57,540 nucleotides of DNA, taken from JANQKX01 sp039028695 (GTDB lineage Bacteria > Pseudomonadota > Alphaproteobacteria > Kiloniellales > Kiloniellaceae). The notes under the pieces were generated by a model. The model saw only the letters and a list, made by a program, of their open reading frames with translations, ran no database searches and was not told the DNA's origin. The stretch is from positions 1-57,540 of the forward strand of contig JBCCHN010000017.1 of NCBI GenBank assembly GCA_039028695.1. Direction: 5' to 3'. The translations under genes were made by a program, and so were the position numbers. Each line of letters starts with the position of its first letter. Position 1 is the first letter of the stretch. Positions 1 through 8,009 of this stretch are shown one piece after another.

Positions 1-459
1 ACCGTTTGGGCCTTTGATATGTCGGTACAAATGTATGGCGCCCTCTTCATGATGGCGGGGGCTTATGCTCTGTCCCAAGACGCGCATGTGCGCGGCGATG
101 TGCTTTACCGCCTGATGCCAATTCGCATGCAGGCCGCGGTGGACCTGACGCTTTATTTGATCTTCTTCATGCCGGGTGTGTTTGCCCTGACGTACTACGG
201 ATATGGCTTCGCGGCCGATTCTTGGTTCTATAAGGAGGTGAGCTGGTCCAGTCCTTCTCGCATCCAAATCTATTTCTTTAAGACCCTCATTCCCGTCTCC
301 GGTGCATTCTTGTTGCTGCAAGGCTTGGCCGAGATCGTGCGGGCCATTCAGTGTCTGCGCGACGGCCGCTGGCCGCCCCGCTTGCATGACGTCCAAGAAA
401 CCGAAACCATGCTCATGCATGAGGCCGAGGACTTGCGAGCAAGCGGAGGCCAGAAATGA
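1..459 (+). CDS. TRAP transporter small permease (DctQ type), 5' end cut off by the window
   Basis: This is the small membrane subunit of a tripartite ATP-independent periplasmic (TRAP) transporter, which partners the large permease in sodium-driven uptake of organic acids or related solutes. The reading frame is open from base 1, so the N-terminus is missing and the ATG at 19 is probably internal. The remaining 150 or so residues show hydrophobic membrane segments around a conserved-looking ALSQDAHVRGDVLY stretch, typical of the DctQ family. The stop overlaps the start of the large permease gene by four bases (ATGA), so the two are translationally coupled. The solute-binding protein (DctP) is not in the window and may lie upstream. 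The substrate cannot be read from this subunit. Confidence 0.85.
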   Translation, partial: TVWAFDMSVQMYGALFMMAGAYALSQDAHVRGDVLYRLMPIRMQAAVDLTLYLIFFMPGVFALTYYGYGFAADSWFYKEVSWSSPSRIQIYFFKTLIPVSGAFLLLQGLAEIVRAIQCLRDGRWPPRLHDVQETETMLMHEAEDLRASGGQK

Positions 460-1817
460 CCGATCCGCAAATCGCCATCTTCATGCTGGGCCTGTTTATC
501 ATTCTTGTGCTGCTCGGTTTTCCCATCGCTTTCACCTTGATCGCCATGGGGCTCGGCTTTGGCTATTATGCCTATTACGACGAGCTGCGCATGCAGACCG
601 TCTTCGACAATCGAATTTTTGACCTGATGGTGCAAAACACCTTCTCAGTCATGTCGAACGATGTGCTTGTCGCTGTCCCTTTATTTTTGTTTATGGGCTA
701 TGTGGTCGAGCGGGCTAATATCGTCAATCGTCTGTTCTTTTCTTTGCAGCTTTCTGCGCGTCATTTGCCCGGTTCCATGGCCGTGGCGGCGCTCGCCACC
801 TGCGCGATCTTCGCAACAGCCACCGGGATTATCGGGGCGGTGGTTACCTTGATGGGCATGTTGGCGCTGCCGGCCATGTTGAAGGCCGGCTATGAACACC
901 GCTTTGCCTCCGGCGTTATCTGCGCCGGCGGTTGCTTGGGCATTTTGATCCCGCCCAGCATTATGTTGATCGTCTATGCCGCCATTGCCGAGCTGTCCCC
1001 CTTGCGGCTTTATGCGGCAGCCATTTTCCCCGGTTTCATCCTGGCCGGCCTCTACATGGTTTATGTTGTGGCCCGGGCAACCTTCAATCCCAGCCTGGCG
1101 CCCAAGCCCAAGGAAGAAGAGGTTCCGCCGACCGGTCAGATAATTCTCCAAGTCTTGACCTCTGTGGTGCCCTTGGCGGTTCTCATCCTAGCGGTCTTGG
1201 GCTGCATACTCCTGGGTCTGGCCACACCGGCCGAAGCCGCGGGCGTGGGCGCTTTGGGCGGGCTGTTCCTGGCGGTCTGTTACCGTTCTCTCACCTGGGA
1301 GCGCTTGAAGGAATCGGTCTTCTTGACCGCCAAGACCTCGGCCATGGTCTGCTGGCTCTTTGTGGGCTCTTGGACCTTTGCTTCGGTCTTTTCTTACCTG
1401 GGCGGTCATGCGCTGATTGAGGAGTGGATTCTGAGCCTTGATCTTGGCACCGTGGGCTTTTTGATCCTGGCGCAGGCCATTATTTTCTTACTGGGCTGGC
1501 CTTTGGAGTGGACGGAGATTCTCATTATCTTCGTGCCGATCTTCCTGCCCATGCTGGAGACCTTTAACGTCAATCCCTACTTCTTTGCCATGTTGGTGGC
1601 GCTCAACCTGCAAACCTCTTTCTTGACACCGCCCATGGCCATGGCGGCCTATTACCTCAAAGGGGTAGCGCCGCCTTACATCCAACTCATCGAGATATTC
1701 CGGGGGATCATGCCCTATCTGGCCATCGTGGTTTTTGCCATGGTGTTGATGTACAATTTCCCGGGTATCGCGCTTTGGCTGCCTGATTATTTCTTCGGCG
1801 AGCTGCCCGGTGGTTGA
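456..1817 (+). CDS. TRAP transporter large permease (DctM type)
   Basis: The 453-residue product is the large, transport-carrying membrane subunit of a TRAP system. It is almost wholly hydrophobic with about a dozen predicted membrane segments. It has the family hallmarks of a glycine- and proline-rich stretch GGCLGILIPPSIMLIVY near residue 160 and a C-terminal NLQTSFLTPPMAMAAYYLKG segment. Its length is close to the usual 425-450 residues. It overlaps the small permease gene by four bases and is followed 24 bases later by an amidase. This hints that the imported solute is an amide or ureide, which is inference from gene order only. Confidence 0.93.
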   Translation: MTDPQIAIFMLGLFIILVLLGFPIAFTLIAMGLGFGYYAYYDELRMQTVFDNRIFDLMVQNTFSVMSNDVLVAVPLFLFMGYVVERANIVNRLFFSLQLSARHLPGSMAVAALATCAIFATATGIIGAVVTLMGMLALPAMLKAGYEHRFASGVICAGGCLGILIPPSIMLIVYAAIAELSPLRLYAAAIFPGFILAGLYMVYVVARATFNPSLAPKPKEEEVPPTGQIILQVLTSVVPLAVLILAVLGCILLGLATPAEAAGVGALGGLFLAVCYRSLTWERLKESVFLTAKTSAMVCWLFVGSWTFASVFSYLGGHALIEEWILSLDLGTVGFLILAQAIIFLLGWPLEWTEILIIFVPIFLPMLETFNVNPYFFAMLVALNLQTSFLTPPMAMAAYYLKGVAPPYIQLIEIFRGIMPYLAIVVFAMVLMYNFPGIALWLPDYFFGELPGG

Positions 1818-1841
1818 TCGGGCGGCTGAAGGGAGAGTTAA

Positions 1842-3194
1842 GTGACGCTTGGCGGCCCCACCTCTTACTATGCCCTCAGCGCGCGAGAGGCGCTGGATCG
1901 TTTGCGCGACGGTTCTTTGTCCAGCCGGGATTTGGTGGCCAGTTGCCTCGAACGAATTAAGGCCTTTGAGGACGATGTTCAAGCCTGGGCTTTTCTCGAT
2001 CCAGAACATGCCCTGCATCAGGCGGAAGCACGGGATAAAGTCCGGCAACGGGGCCAACCGCTTGGGTCCCTTCATGGTTTGCCCATCGGCATCAAGGACA
2101 TCATCGACACCCAGGATATGCCGACCGAATGCGGAACACCCCTTTATAGTGGCCGACGATCCGGCCGGGATGCCACGGTGGTTGCCAAGTTGCGTGAGGC
2201 CGGTGCGGTGATCATGGGCAAGACCGTGACCACTGAACTTGCTGTATATGGTCCGGGCAAGACCCTTAATCCCCACGATGGAGAGCGAACGCCCGGTGGC
2301 TCTTCCAGTGGGTCGGCGGCGGCGGTGGCGGCTTTTATGGTGCCGGCCGCTTTGGGAACACAAACCAACGGCTCGGTGATCCGTCCGGCTTCATTTTGTG
2401 GCGTTTACGGCTTTAAACCCAGTTTTGGGTCTCTCTCCCGTCACGGCATTCTGCGTCAGTCGCAGCCCCTGGATCAGGTCGGGGTAATGGCCCGCTCCCT
2501 TGAAGATGTTGCCCTGATTGGTGATGCCATCGCTGGTTTTGATTCGCGTGACCCGGATACGGCTCCGGCCCAGGCCACGCTCGAGCTTAGCAAGCGTGCT
2601 GCCCAAGACGTGCCCGCCCCACCCAAGTTCGCTTTTGTGCGCACAAGCCAGTGGCAGCGCGCGGATTCGGCGACCCATGAGGCCTTTTCCCAATTAACCG
2701 ACTTCTTAGGCGAGCGGATAGAGCCTTTGGACCTGCCCGGTGATTTTGACGGCGCCCTGGCAGCCCACAAAACCGTTATGGGCGCCGACCTCGCCAAGTC
2801 TTTCGCGAAGGAATATGAGGTTGGCAAGGACCAGCTGACGCCTCGGCTTTGTGAGATGATCGAGGAGGGAGCTTCCTTCACCGCCGTCGCCTATAATCGG
2901 GCCCGCGATTTGCAAGAAACTCTGCGCGAGCATCTGGACGAAGTGTTCGATGCCTACGACGCCATTATCACGCCGGCGACACTTGGCGAAGCGCCAAAGG
3001 GACTAGACTCGACCGGCGATCCGAGCTTTTGCACGACCTGGACATTCGCCGGGGTTCCGGCACTGACCCTGCCGCTTTTGCAAGGCGAAAACGGTTTGCC
3101 CGTTGGGGTCCAGTTGGTGGGCCAATATGGGGATGATGGACGCCTTTTGCGGACCGCCAACTGGCTGGCGCATAAGGTTTCTGAAGTACAATAA
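1842..3194 (+). CDS. Amidase signature family hydrolase
   Basis: A 450-residue amidase of the Ser-cisSer-Lys class that hydrolyses a carboxamide to acid plus ammonia in the cytoplasm. The catalytic Lys is K85 in GIKDIIDT, the glycine/serine-rich signature GGSSSGSAAAVA spans about residues 152-163 with the cis-Ser in the S154-S156 cluster, and the nucleophile is S178 in TNGSVIRP. The start is a GTG with a GGGAGAG ribosome site seven bases ahead, and the gene lies 24 bases after the TRAP permease, so it is probably in the same operon. The family covers many substrates (GatA-like, allophanate, aryl and aliphatic amides). No GatB or GatC lies nearby, so a catabolic amidase is more likely than the tRNA amidotransferase subunit. 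Confidence 0.88.
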   Translation: MTLGGPTSYYALSAREALDRLRDGSLSSRDLVASCLERIKAFEDDVQAWAFLDPEHALHQAEARDKVRQRGQPLGSLHGLPIGIKDIIDTQDMPTECGTPLYSGRRSGRDATVVAKLREAGAVIMGKTVTTELAVYGPGKTLNPHDGERTPGGSSSGSAAAVAAFMVPAALGTQTNGSVIRPASFCGVYGFKPSFGSLSRHGILRQSQPLDQVGVMARSLEDVALIGDAIAGFDSRDPDTAPAQATLELSKRAAQDVPAPPKFAFVRTSQWQRADSATHEAFSQLTDFLGERIEPLDLPGDFDGALAAHKTVMGADLAKSFAKEYEVGKDQLTPRLCEMIEEGASFTAVAYNRARDLQETLREHLDEVFDAYDAIITPATLGEAPKGLDSTGDPSFCTTWTFAGVPALTLPLLQGENGLPVGVQLVGQYGDDGRLLRTANWLAHKVSEVQ

Positions 3195-3242
3195 GGCTAC
3201 GGATTGAAAATAGGGCAGGGCAATCAGGTAAAGGGGTGAAAC

Positions 3243-3425
3243 ATGGACCGCATAGACAGTATCATCGCCGCCGTCGTCGGCATCGGCATCCTCGCTGCCT
3301 TTACCGTTGGTTTGGCCGAGTCCATTAATGCCGCCCCATTTTGGGTCATCGTGGGCATAGTTTTGGTCTTAGCATTCCGTGATTTTTATGACGATTGCAT
3401 AAAGAAGAATCGCAACGGCGAGTGA
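3243..3425 (+). CDS. Small membrane protein of unknown function (60 aa)
   Basis: I do not recognise this protein. It has two hydrophobic segments, at about residues 6-23 and 30-46, and a charged tail rich in D, K and N, which suggests a hairpin in the inner membrane. The ATG follows a good AAGGGG ribosome site, and the gene lies 48 bases after the amidase in the same direction, so it may be the last gene of the TRAP-amidase operon. It faces argC tail to tail with a four-base gap. Confidence 0.55.
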   Translation: MDRIDSIIAAVVGIGILAAFTVGLAESINAAPFWVIVGIVLVLAFRDFYDDCIKKNRNGE

Positions 3426-3429
3426 ATGT

Positions 3430-4362
3430 CTAGTTTTTCCCCAGCCCCAGCATAAGCTCGAGGCACTGTACCGATTGGCCCGAGGCGCCCTTGCCTAAGT
3501 TGTCGAGTCGGGCCACTAGTAAAATCTGTCCTTGTGCCTGATTGGCGAAGACGAAAATTTCCAGATGATTGGTACCGTTCAGACCATCGGGGCGCAGGAA
3601 AGCATCCCGTTGGAAGGCGCTTTGGTCGTTTAGGGGGTGAACCGTGATGCAGGCTTGGCCGAAAAAGTGGGCTTCTAGAGCATCCTGTAAATCAGTGGCG
3701 CTTGCCCCGTCCCGGAGCCAGGCCATATGGAGTGGCACCGATACCAGCATCCCCTGGCGGTAGTCGGCGATTGAGGGGCAAAACAGCGGAGGATGCGCTA
3801 AGAGGCCGTGCATCTGCATTTCCGGTAGATGCTTGTGCTGCAGGCCCAGCCCATAAAGGCTGAAGGGTTCGCCAAGGCCGGATTCAAAGGTTTCGATGAG
3901 AGGCCGACCACCTCCGCTGTAGCCGGAAACCGCATGAACACTCATCCGTGTTTCAGCCGGTAACAGGCCGCAGGACACCAGCGGCCGCACAAGGGCGATA
4001 AAGCCCGTGGGGTAGCAGCCGGGGTTTGAAACCCGATTGCTCTCCGCAACGATCTTGTGGTGGTCCGGCGTCATCTCGGGAAAGCCATAGACCCAGCCTG
4101 GCGCCGTGCGATGGGCGGTGCTGGCATCGATGACTTTTACCGCCGGATTGGAAATGAGTTCGACCGCCTCCCGCGCCGCGGCATCAGGCAAACAAAGCAC
4201 CACAAGGTCAGCTTCGTTCAAACAGGCGCGTCGGGCTTGCGTATCCTTGCGCCGATCTTGATCAACTTCCAAAAGCTCGATGTCTGGTCGGACAGCCAAG
4301 CGGTCCCAAACCTCAAGTCCCGTTGTTCCGGCCGCACCGTCAATGAAAACTCTCTTGGTCAT
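3430..4362 (-). CDS. argC: N-acetyl-gamma-glutamyl-phosphate reductase, short (type 2) form
   Basis: ArgC catalyses the NADPH-dependent reduction of N-acetyl-glutamyl-5-phosphate to the semialdehyde, the third step of arginine biosynthesis. The product has the N-terminal nucleotide-binding loop FIDGAAGTTGLEV and the active-site SNPGCYPTG, where C116 is the nucleophile that forms the thioester. A His-rich segment LGLQHKHLPEMQ follows near residue 175. At 310 residues it matches the short type 2 ArgC found in many alphaproteobacteria rather than the roughly 340-residue enterobacterial form. It stands alone with no other arg gene in the window. Confidence 0.93.
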   Translation of the reverse strand: MTKRVFIDGAAGTTGLEVWDRLAVRPDIELLEVDQDRRKDTQARRACLNEADLVVLCLPDAAAREAVELISNPAVKVIDASTAHRTAPGWVYGFPEMTPDHHKIVAESNRVSNPGCYPTGFIALVRPLVSCGLLPAETRMSVHAVSGYSGGGRPLIETFESGLGEPFSLYGLGLQHKHLPEMQMHGLLAHPPLFCPSIADYRQGMLVSVPLHMAWLRDGASATDLQDALEAHFFGQACITVHPLNDQSAFQRDAFLRPDGLNGTNHLEIFVFANQAQGQILLVARLDNLGKGASGQSVQCLELMLGLGKN

Positions 4363-4706
4363 TGGACTAAACTTGTTCTCTTGCCGTCGATCCTACCGGT
4401 GGCCGAACGGGCCCCGTCAGGTCAATTAGGATTTGTTATGATGACCGTTAAAATGGCTGAATATCCAGCCATAGGTCAAACAAGAAATATTGCCGATCTC
4501 CTTTGGGCATCTCTTTTAAGTAACTGATTTCTGAAGACTAAAAATTTGCCAAAATGTCATGAGGTGAAGATTACAAAATTTTAATTCGGCCGACAGGCCC
4601 TGGATAGCTCCCTGCACTTACCTATGCACTGCGGCGGGTGGCTTCATTGTGGGACGCCTCCCAAGCCTAGGATCAGATCCTTCAGCAGATTAGGAGACAA
4701 AGCCCA
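4363..4706. other. Intergenic region between argC and degP
   Basis: This 344-base divergent gap must carry the promoters of argC (minus) and the DegP gene (plus). An open frame crosses its left part but runs antisense through argC and looks like a shadow. The middle, about 4500-4590, is AT-rich and a likely promoter area, but I could not fix convincing -35/-10 boxes or a heat-shock site. TAGGAG at 4690-4695 is the ribosome site of the protease gene. Confidence 0.4.
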
Positions 4707-6269
4707 ATGATAAAACTTCCGCAAACCAACCCTAACCAGGCTATTGTGGACGACCGAGCGGCCGCCCATGGCGCCAAGCCTATCGGCACGATTAGGATGG
4801 CGGCCGTTGCTTCGGTTGCAAGCGCGGCCTTGGTTGCCAGCGCCAGTTTGGCGATGGCGCGGGAAACGCCTGAGAGTTTTGCTGATTTGGCGGAAGAGGT
4901 GGCACCGGCAGTCGTCAATATTTCCGTTGTTCAGGATGCTTCAGCCCAGCCTCAGTTCCCCTTTCCAAATGGACCGCGAGACTTTTTCGGTCAGCCGAAT
5001 CCGCTAGATCCGAACGCGCCTGGTGCGGATCCTCGCTTTAATGGGCCGCAAGGTCAGGCTCCGGCTGTTCCGGCGCCGCGAAGCGTGCAAGGTGTGGGCT
5101 CGGGCTTCGTCATCGATCCCGACGGTTATATTGTCACCAATCACCATGTCGTGGACGGGGCACGGGAAATATCCGTGACCTTCACCGATGGTGAGACCCT
5201 AGACGCGGAATTAATCGGCAGCGATCAACGCACCGACCTGGCTCTTTTGAAGGTCGAGACCGACGAGGAGCTGCCCTTTGTTTCTTTCGGTTCGTCCGAT
5301 GAAATGCGCCCTGGCGATTGGGTGGTTGCCGTTGGTAATCCCTTTGGCCTGGGAGGGACCGTGACTGTTGGTATCCTCTCGGCCCGCGGCCGGGATTTGG
5401 CCGGGGGTTCGTTGGTGGATTACCTGCAGATCGATGCTCCCATCAATCGGGGTAACTCGGGCGGTCCTGCCTTTAACGACGCCGGTGATGTAATCGGCAT
5501 CAACTCGGCCATTTTTTCGCCGAACGGTGGCTCGGTGGGCATCGGATTTGCCATTCCGTCGGAAACCGCTCAGGAAGTCGTGGCCGACCTGCGTGAGAAC
5601 GGACGCGTTGAGCGAGGTTGGTTGGGTGTTCGAATCCAGCCGGTAACCGAAGACATGGCCGAAGGCTTCGGCCTGACTGAGGCCGAGGGCGCTTTGGTGG
5701 CAATGGTCGAGCCTAACAGTCCCGCCGAAGCGGCCGGCCTGAAAGCCGGTGATGTGATCTTGGCGTGGGACGGTGAAGCTGTGATTAATGTCAAGGACTT
5801 AACCCAGCTCGTGGCCGCCACCGATGCGGACGAAAAGGTCGAGGTCAAGTTGTGGCGCAAGCAGGGCGAGCATTCCCTCGACGTGGTCACCGGGGTTCTA
5901 GAACCGGAAAAGGTGGCAGCAGCGGTGCAACCGCTCCAACCTGACGTGCCTTCCTTTGAGCCCACCATGTTGCCGGGGACCGGCGTTGGCCTGGTGGATC
6001 TGGACGAGCCACTGCGCGTCCGCTTTGGGATCGATGATGGTGTGTCTGGTGTCCTGGTCGCTCAAGTAGAAGACGGCAGCTCGGCCGCTCAGATCGGTTT
6101 GCGTCCCGGTGACGTCATCCAGAGTTTGTCCTTGGAGCCGGTGGATAATGTCGACCAAGCTGTTGAGACTTTTGAGAAAAATCGGGCCGACGGCCGTGAG
6201 GTATTGCCGGTTCTGATTGTACGAGACGGTGGAGAGAGCTTTGTTTCTCTCCGCGTGAAGGAGGCCTAG
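4707..6269 (+). CDS. degP: Do/DegP-family periplasmic serine protease (HtrA)
   Basis: A 520-residue HtrA protease-chaperone that degrades misfolded proteins in the periplasm. An N-terminal export signal (hydrophobic stretch at about residues 31-50, ending ASLAMA) precedes a trypsin-like domain with the triad H147 (TNHHVV), D177 (RTDLALLKV) and S251 (GNSGGPAF). Two PDZ domains follow, at about residues 295-390 and 425-515. The start is supported by TAGGAG eleven bases ahead. The gene is followed by an OmpR-type response regulator and a histidine kinase. Such neighbours commonly sense envelope stress and control the protease, but that link is inferred here. The paralogues DegQ and DegS cannot be excluded by name; two PDZ domains argue against DegS. 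Confidence 0.93.
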   Translation: MIKLPQTNPNQAIVDDRAAAHGAKPIGTIRMAAVASVASAALVASASLAMARETPESFADLAEEVAPAVVNISVVQDASAQPQFPFPNGPRDFFGQPNPLDPNAPGADPRFNGPQGQAPAVPAPRSVQGVGSGFVIDPDGYIVTNHHVVDGAREISVTFTDGETLDAELIGSDQRTDLALLKVETDEELPFVSFGSSDEMRPGDWVVAVGNPFGLGGTVTVGILSARGRDLAGGSLVDYLQIDAPINRGNSGGPAFNDAGDVIGINSAIFSPNGGSVGIGFAIPSETAQEVVADLRENGRVERGWLGVRIQPVTEDMAEGFGLTEAEGALVAMVEPNSPAEAAGLKAGDVILAWDGEAVINVKDLTQLVAATDADEKVEVKLWRKQGEHSLDVVTGVLEPEKVAAAVQPLQPDVPSFEPTMLPGTGVGLVDLDEPLRVRFGIDDGVSGVLVAQVEDGSSAAQIGLRPGDVIQSLSLEPVDNVDQAVETFEKNRADGREVLPVLIVRDGGESFVSLRVKEA

Positions 6270-6420
6270 GGCAGGTCGATTTGGGGCCGAGTCGGCTTTA
6301 AATCAGACCCTCGCTCTGAGTGAAAAGTGTAGGGTACGGTCTAAAAAGGCGAGACCGCGTTGGTCTCCTGCAATTGTACCCTGGGCTTAGCCTCCTAGCG
6401 GGTGCCCGCCGGAAAAAGAC

Positions 6421-6452
6421 CTGAAAGCTAATCCCCCCCCTCCAGCTTTCAG
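6421..6452. repeat. Perfect 9-base inverted repeat around a run of eight C
   Basis: CTGAAAGCT at 6421-6429 pairs perfectly with AGCTTTCAG at 6444-6452. The 14-base loop contains eight consecutive C residues. It lies between degP and the response regulator and could be an RNA hairpin or an operator. No T-run follows, so a simple terminator is unlikely. Confidence 0.5.
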
Positions 6453-6474
6453 GCCGGCGCGCACCCAAGCCATC

Positions 6475-6506
6475 GGCCCCGCCGTTGAATTCCCAGCGGC
6501 GGGGCC
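6475..6506 (+). terminator. GC-rich hairpin before the response regulator, possible degP terminator
   Basis: GGCCCCGCCG at 6475-6484 is the exact reverse complement of CGGCGGGGCC at 6497-6506, with a 12-base loop. TTAATAAAGG follows rather than a strong T-run, so termination may be partial, or the element may act in the leader of the response regulator whose start is 44 bases downstream. Confidence 0.45.
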
Positions 6507-6550
6507 TTAATAAAGGTAGAAGGGGTGGACTCTTCATAAGGAGTATCGAC

Positions 6551-7225
6551 ATGCGTGTTCTGGTTATCGAAGACGATAAGGAGACCGCCAGCTATATCGC
6601 CAAAGGCCTGACCGAAAGCGGCTATCTGGTGGATACGGTAAACAACGGGCGTGACGGCTTGTTGCAGGCCGCCGCCGAGGATTATGACCTGGCGATTGTG
6701 GATCGCATGTTGCCGGGGCTGGACGGGATCGCCTTGGTGGAGACCCTGCGCGGTACGGGCAAGGAAACCCCCGTTCTTTTCCTCAGCGCCAAAGGCCGGG
6801 TCGAAGACCGGGTCCGGGGCTTAAAGGCCGGCGGAGACGACTATTTGGTGAAGCCCTTTGCCTTTTCCGAGCTCTTGGCCCGTATCGAGGCGCTGTTGCG
6901 TCGCCGCAGCGGACCGGCCGTAGATACGGTTCTAAGGGCCGGGGATTTGGAAATGGACCTTCTGGCCCGCCAGGTCTCTCGCGCCGATCAAAAGATCGAT
7001 CTGCAGCCAAGAGAGTTCCGTCTTCTGGAATATCTCCTTCGTCATGAAGGCCAGGTGGTCACCCGCACTATGCTCTTGGAAAACGTTTGGGATTATCACT
7101 TTGATCCCCAGACAAACGTCATTGACGTGCACATCAGCCGTTTGCGCCAGAAAGTTGACAAAGGCTTTGAAAAGCCGCTCTTGCAGACGGTGCGTGGGAT
7201 CGGTTACAGCTTGCGCGCGGCATAA
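6551..7225 (+). CDS. OmpR/PhoB-type response regulator
   Basis: A two-domain DNA-binding response regulator of about 224 residues. The receiver domain (about residues 1-118) has the acidic pair EDD near the N-terminus, the phospho-acceptor D51 in VDRMLP and the conserved Lys in YLVKPF. A winged-helix effector (about 130-223) ends in VDVHISRLRQKVD and TVRGIGYSL. The ATG at 6551 is chosen because the Shine-Dalgarno AAGGAG lies just before it and the protein then begins MRVLVIEDD, as usual; an upstream in-frame extension is unlikely. The cognate kinase is probably the one starting at 8010, separated from it by one unrelated gene. Targets are unknown; degP next door is an obvious candidate. Confidence 0.93.
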   Translation: MRVLVIEDDKETASYIAKGLTESGYLVDTVNNGRDGLLQAAAEDYDLAIVDRMLPGLDGIALVETLRGTGKETPVLFLSAKGRVEDRVRGLKAGGDDYLVKPFAFSELLARIEALLRRRSGPAVDTVLRAGDLEMDLLARQVSRADQKIDLQPREFRLLEYLLRHEGQVVTRTMLLENVWDYHFDPQTNVIDVHISRLRQKVDKGFEKPLLQTVRGIGYSLRAA

Positions 7226-7230
7226 TTCCA

Positions 7231-7265
7231 GCCCCGCCAAACGACCTCTAGGGGCTTGGCGGGGT
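7231..7265 (+). terminator. Strong hairpin after the response regulator
   Basis: CCCCGCCAA at 7232-7240 pairs perfectly with TTGGCGGGG at 7256-7264, immediately downstream of the response regulator stop. The following bases TTGCATTTG are only moderately T-rich. It probably acts as a terminator or attenuator between the regulator and the next gene. Confidence 0.5.
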
Positions 7266-7338
7266 TGCATTTGGGAAGTTGTCCGGAATTGACGCCTGAA
7301 GCAGGCGGCGAATGCAGGTGAAGGGGAGACAATCGTCC

Positions 7339-7998
7339 ATGTACAAATCCTTTGTGATGCTCGACGATTTTTACCCCGACCCGGACCGTGTGCGGCGCCT
7401 TGCTTTAGAGGATGATTTTCCCCCGGTTGAGGGGCAAATCACCTTTCCCGGACGGAATTCCCGGAAGAAGTTCTTGATCCAGGGGCTTGATCAGGTGGTG
7501 TCCCAGGTCTTGGGTGAGCCTGTCACTGCGGCGGATCGGCCGGGGGCCTTCCACGGACACTTCCGCATCACACAGGAAGGCCAGTCCAGCCGCTATGACG
7601 TTCATGCGGATCCGACCTATATGTGGTGGGTGGGGTTAGTCTATTTAAATCTGCCCGGTCAGTGCCAGGGCGGCACGGCATTTTTTCGCCATCGGGCTTT
7701 AGATTCCGATCGGGTTCCCCTCCACAAAGAGGATTTGGAGCGGGTAGGTGTTGGCTCGGTGGCTGAATTGCTTCAGCGCGATGGCAAAGATCAGAACGCC
7801 TGGGAGCATCTCATGACGGTGCCCATGCGCTATAACCGAGCCGTGCTTTATCGGCCGTGGATGTGGCACACGGCGACGAACGGTTTCGGGCACAGCCCCG
7901 AGGAGGCTCGCCTCATTCACCTTTTGGCCTTTTGCCGGCCCAACCCCGGCCCGGCCCGGGCACCGAATCAGAATACCGGCGGGACGGCTGGCGCGTGA
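7339..7998 (+). CDS. DUF6445-like protein, possible iron-dependent oxygenase
   Basis: A 219-residue protein resembling the DUF6445 family, whose members have features of 2-oxoglutarate/Fe(II) oxygenases but no assigned reaction. An HxD motif (VHADPTYMWW, about residues 87-95), a stretch GTAFFRHR, and a distal His in YRPWMWHTATNGFG would fit a 2-His-1-Asp iron site. The ATG at 7339 is preferred over an upstream in-frame start because AAGGGGAGA lies about ten bases before it. It sits between a response regulator and its likely kinase, and its stop overlaps a possible GTG start of the kinase (GTGA at 7995), suggesting coupled translation with the kinase. Identification is from memory of the motif pattern, so it is moderate. 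Confidence 0.65.
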   Translation: MYKSFVMLDDFYPDPDRVRRLALEDDFPPVEGQITFPGRNSRKKFLIQGLDQVVSQVLGEPVTAADRPGAFHGHFRITQEGQSSRYDVHADPTYMWWVGLVYLNLPGQCQGGTAFFRHRALDSDRVPLHKEDLERVGVGSVAELLQRDGKDQNAWEHLMTVPMRYNRAVLYRPWMWHTATNGFGHSPEEARLIHLLAFCRPNPGPARAPNQNTGGTAGA

Positions 7999-8009
7999 GC
8001 GGTGGCGAC

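Noticed and set aside
1488..2363. 291-codon minus-strand frame over the TRAP permease and amidase
   Set aside because: Antisense to well supported genes and with no domain; low-complexity charged product.
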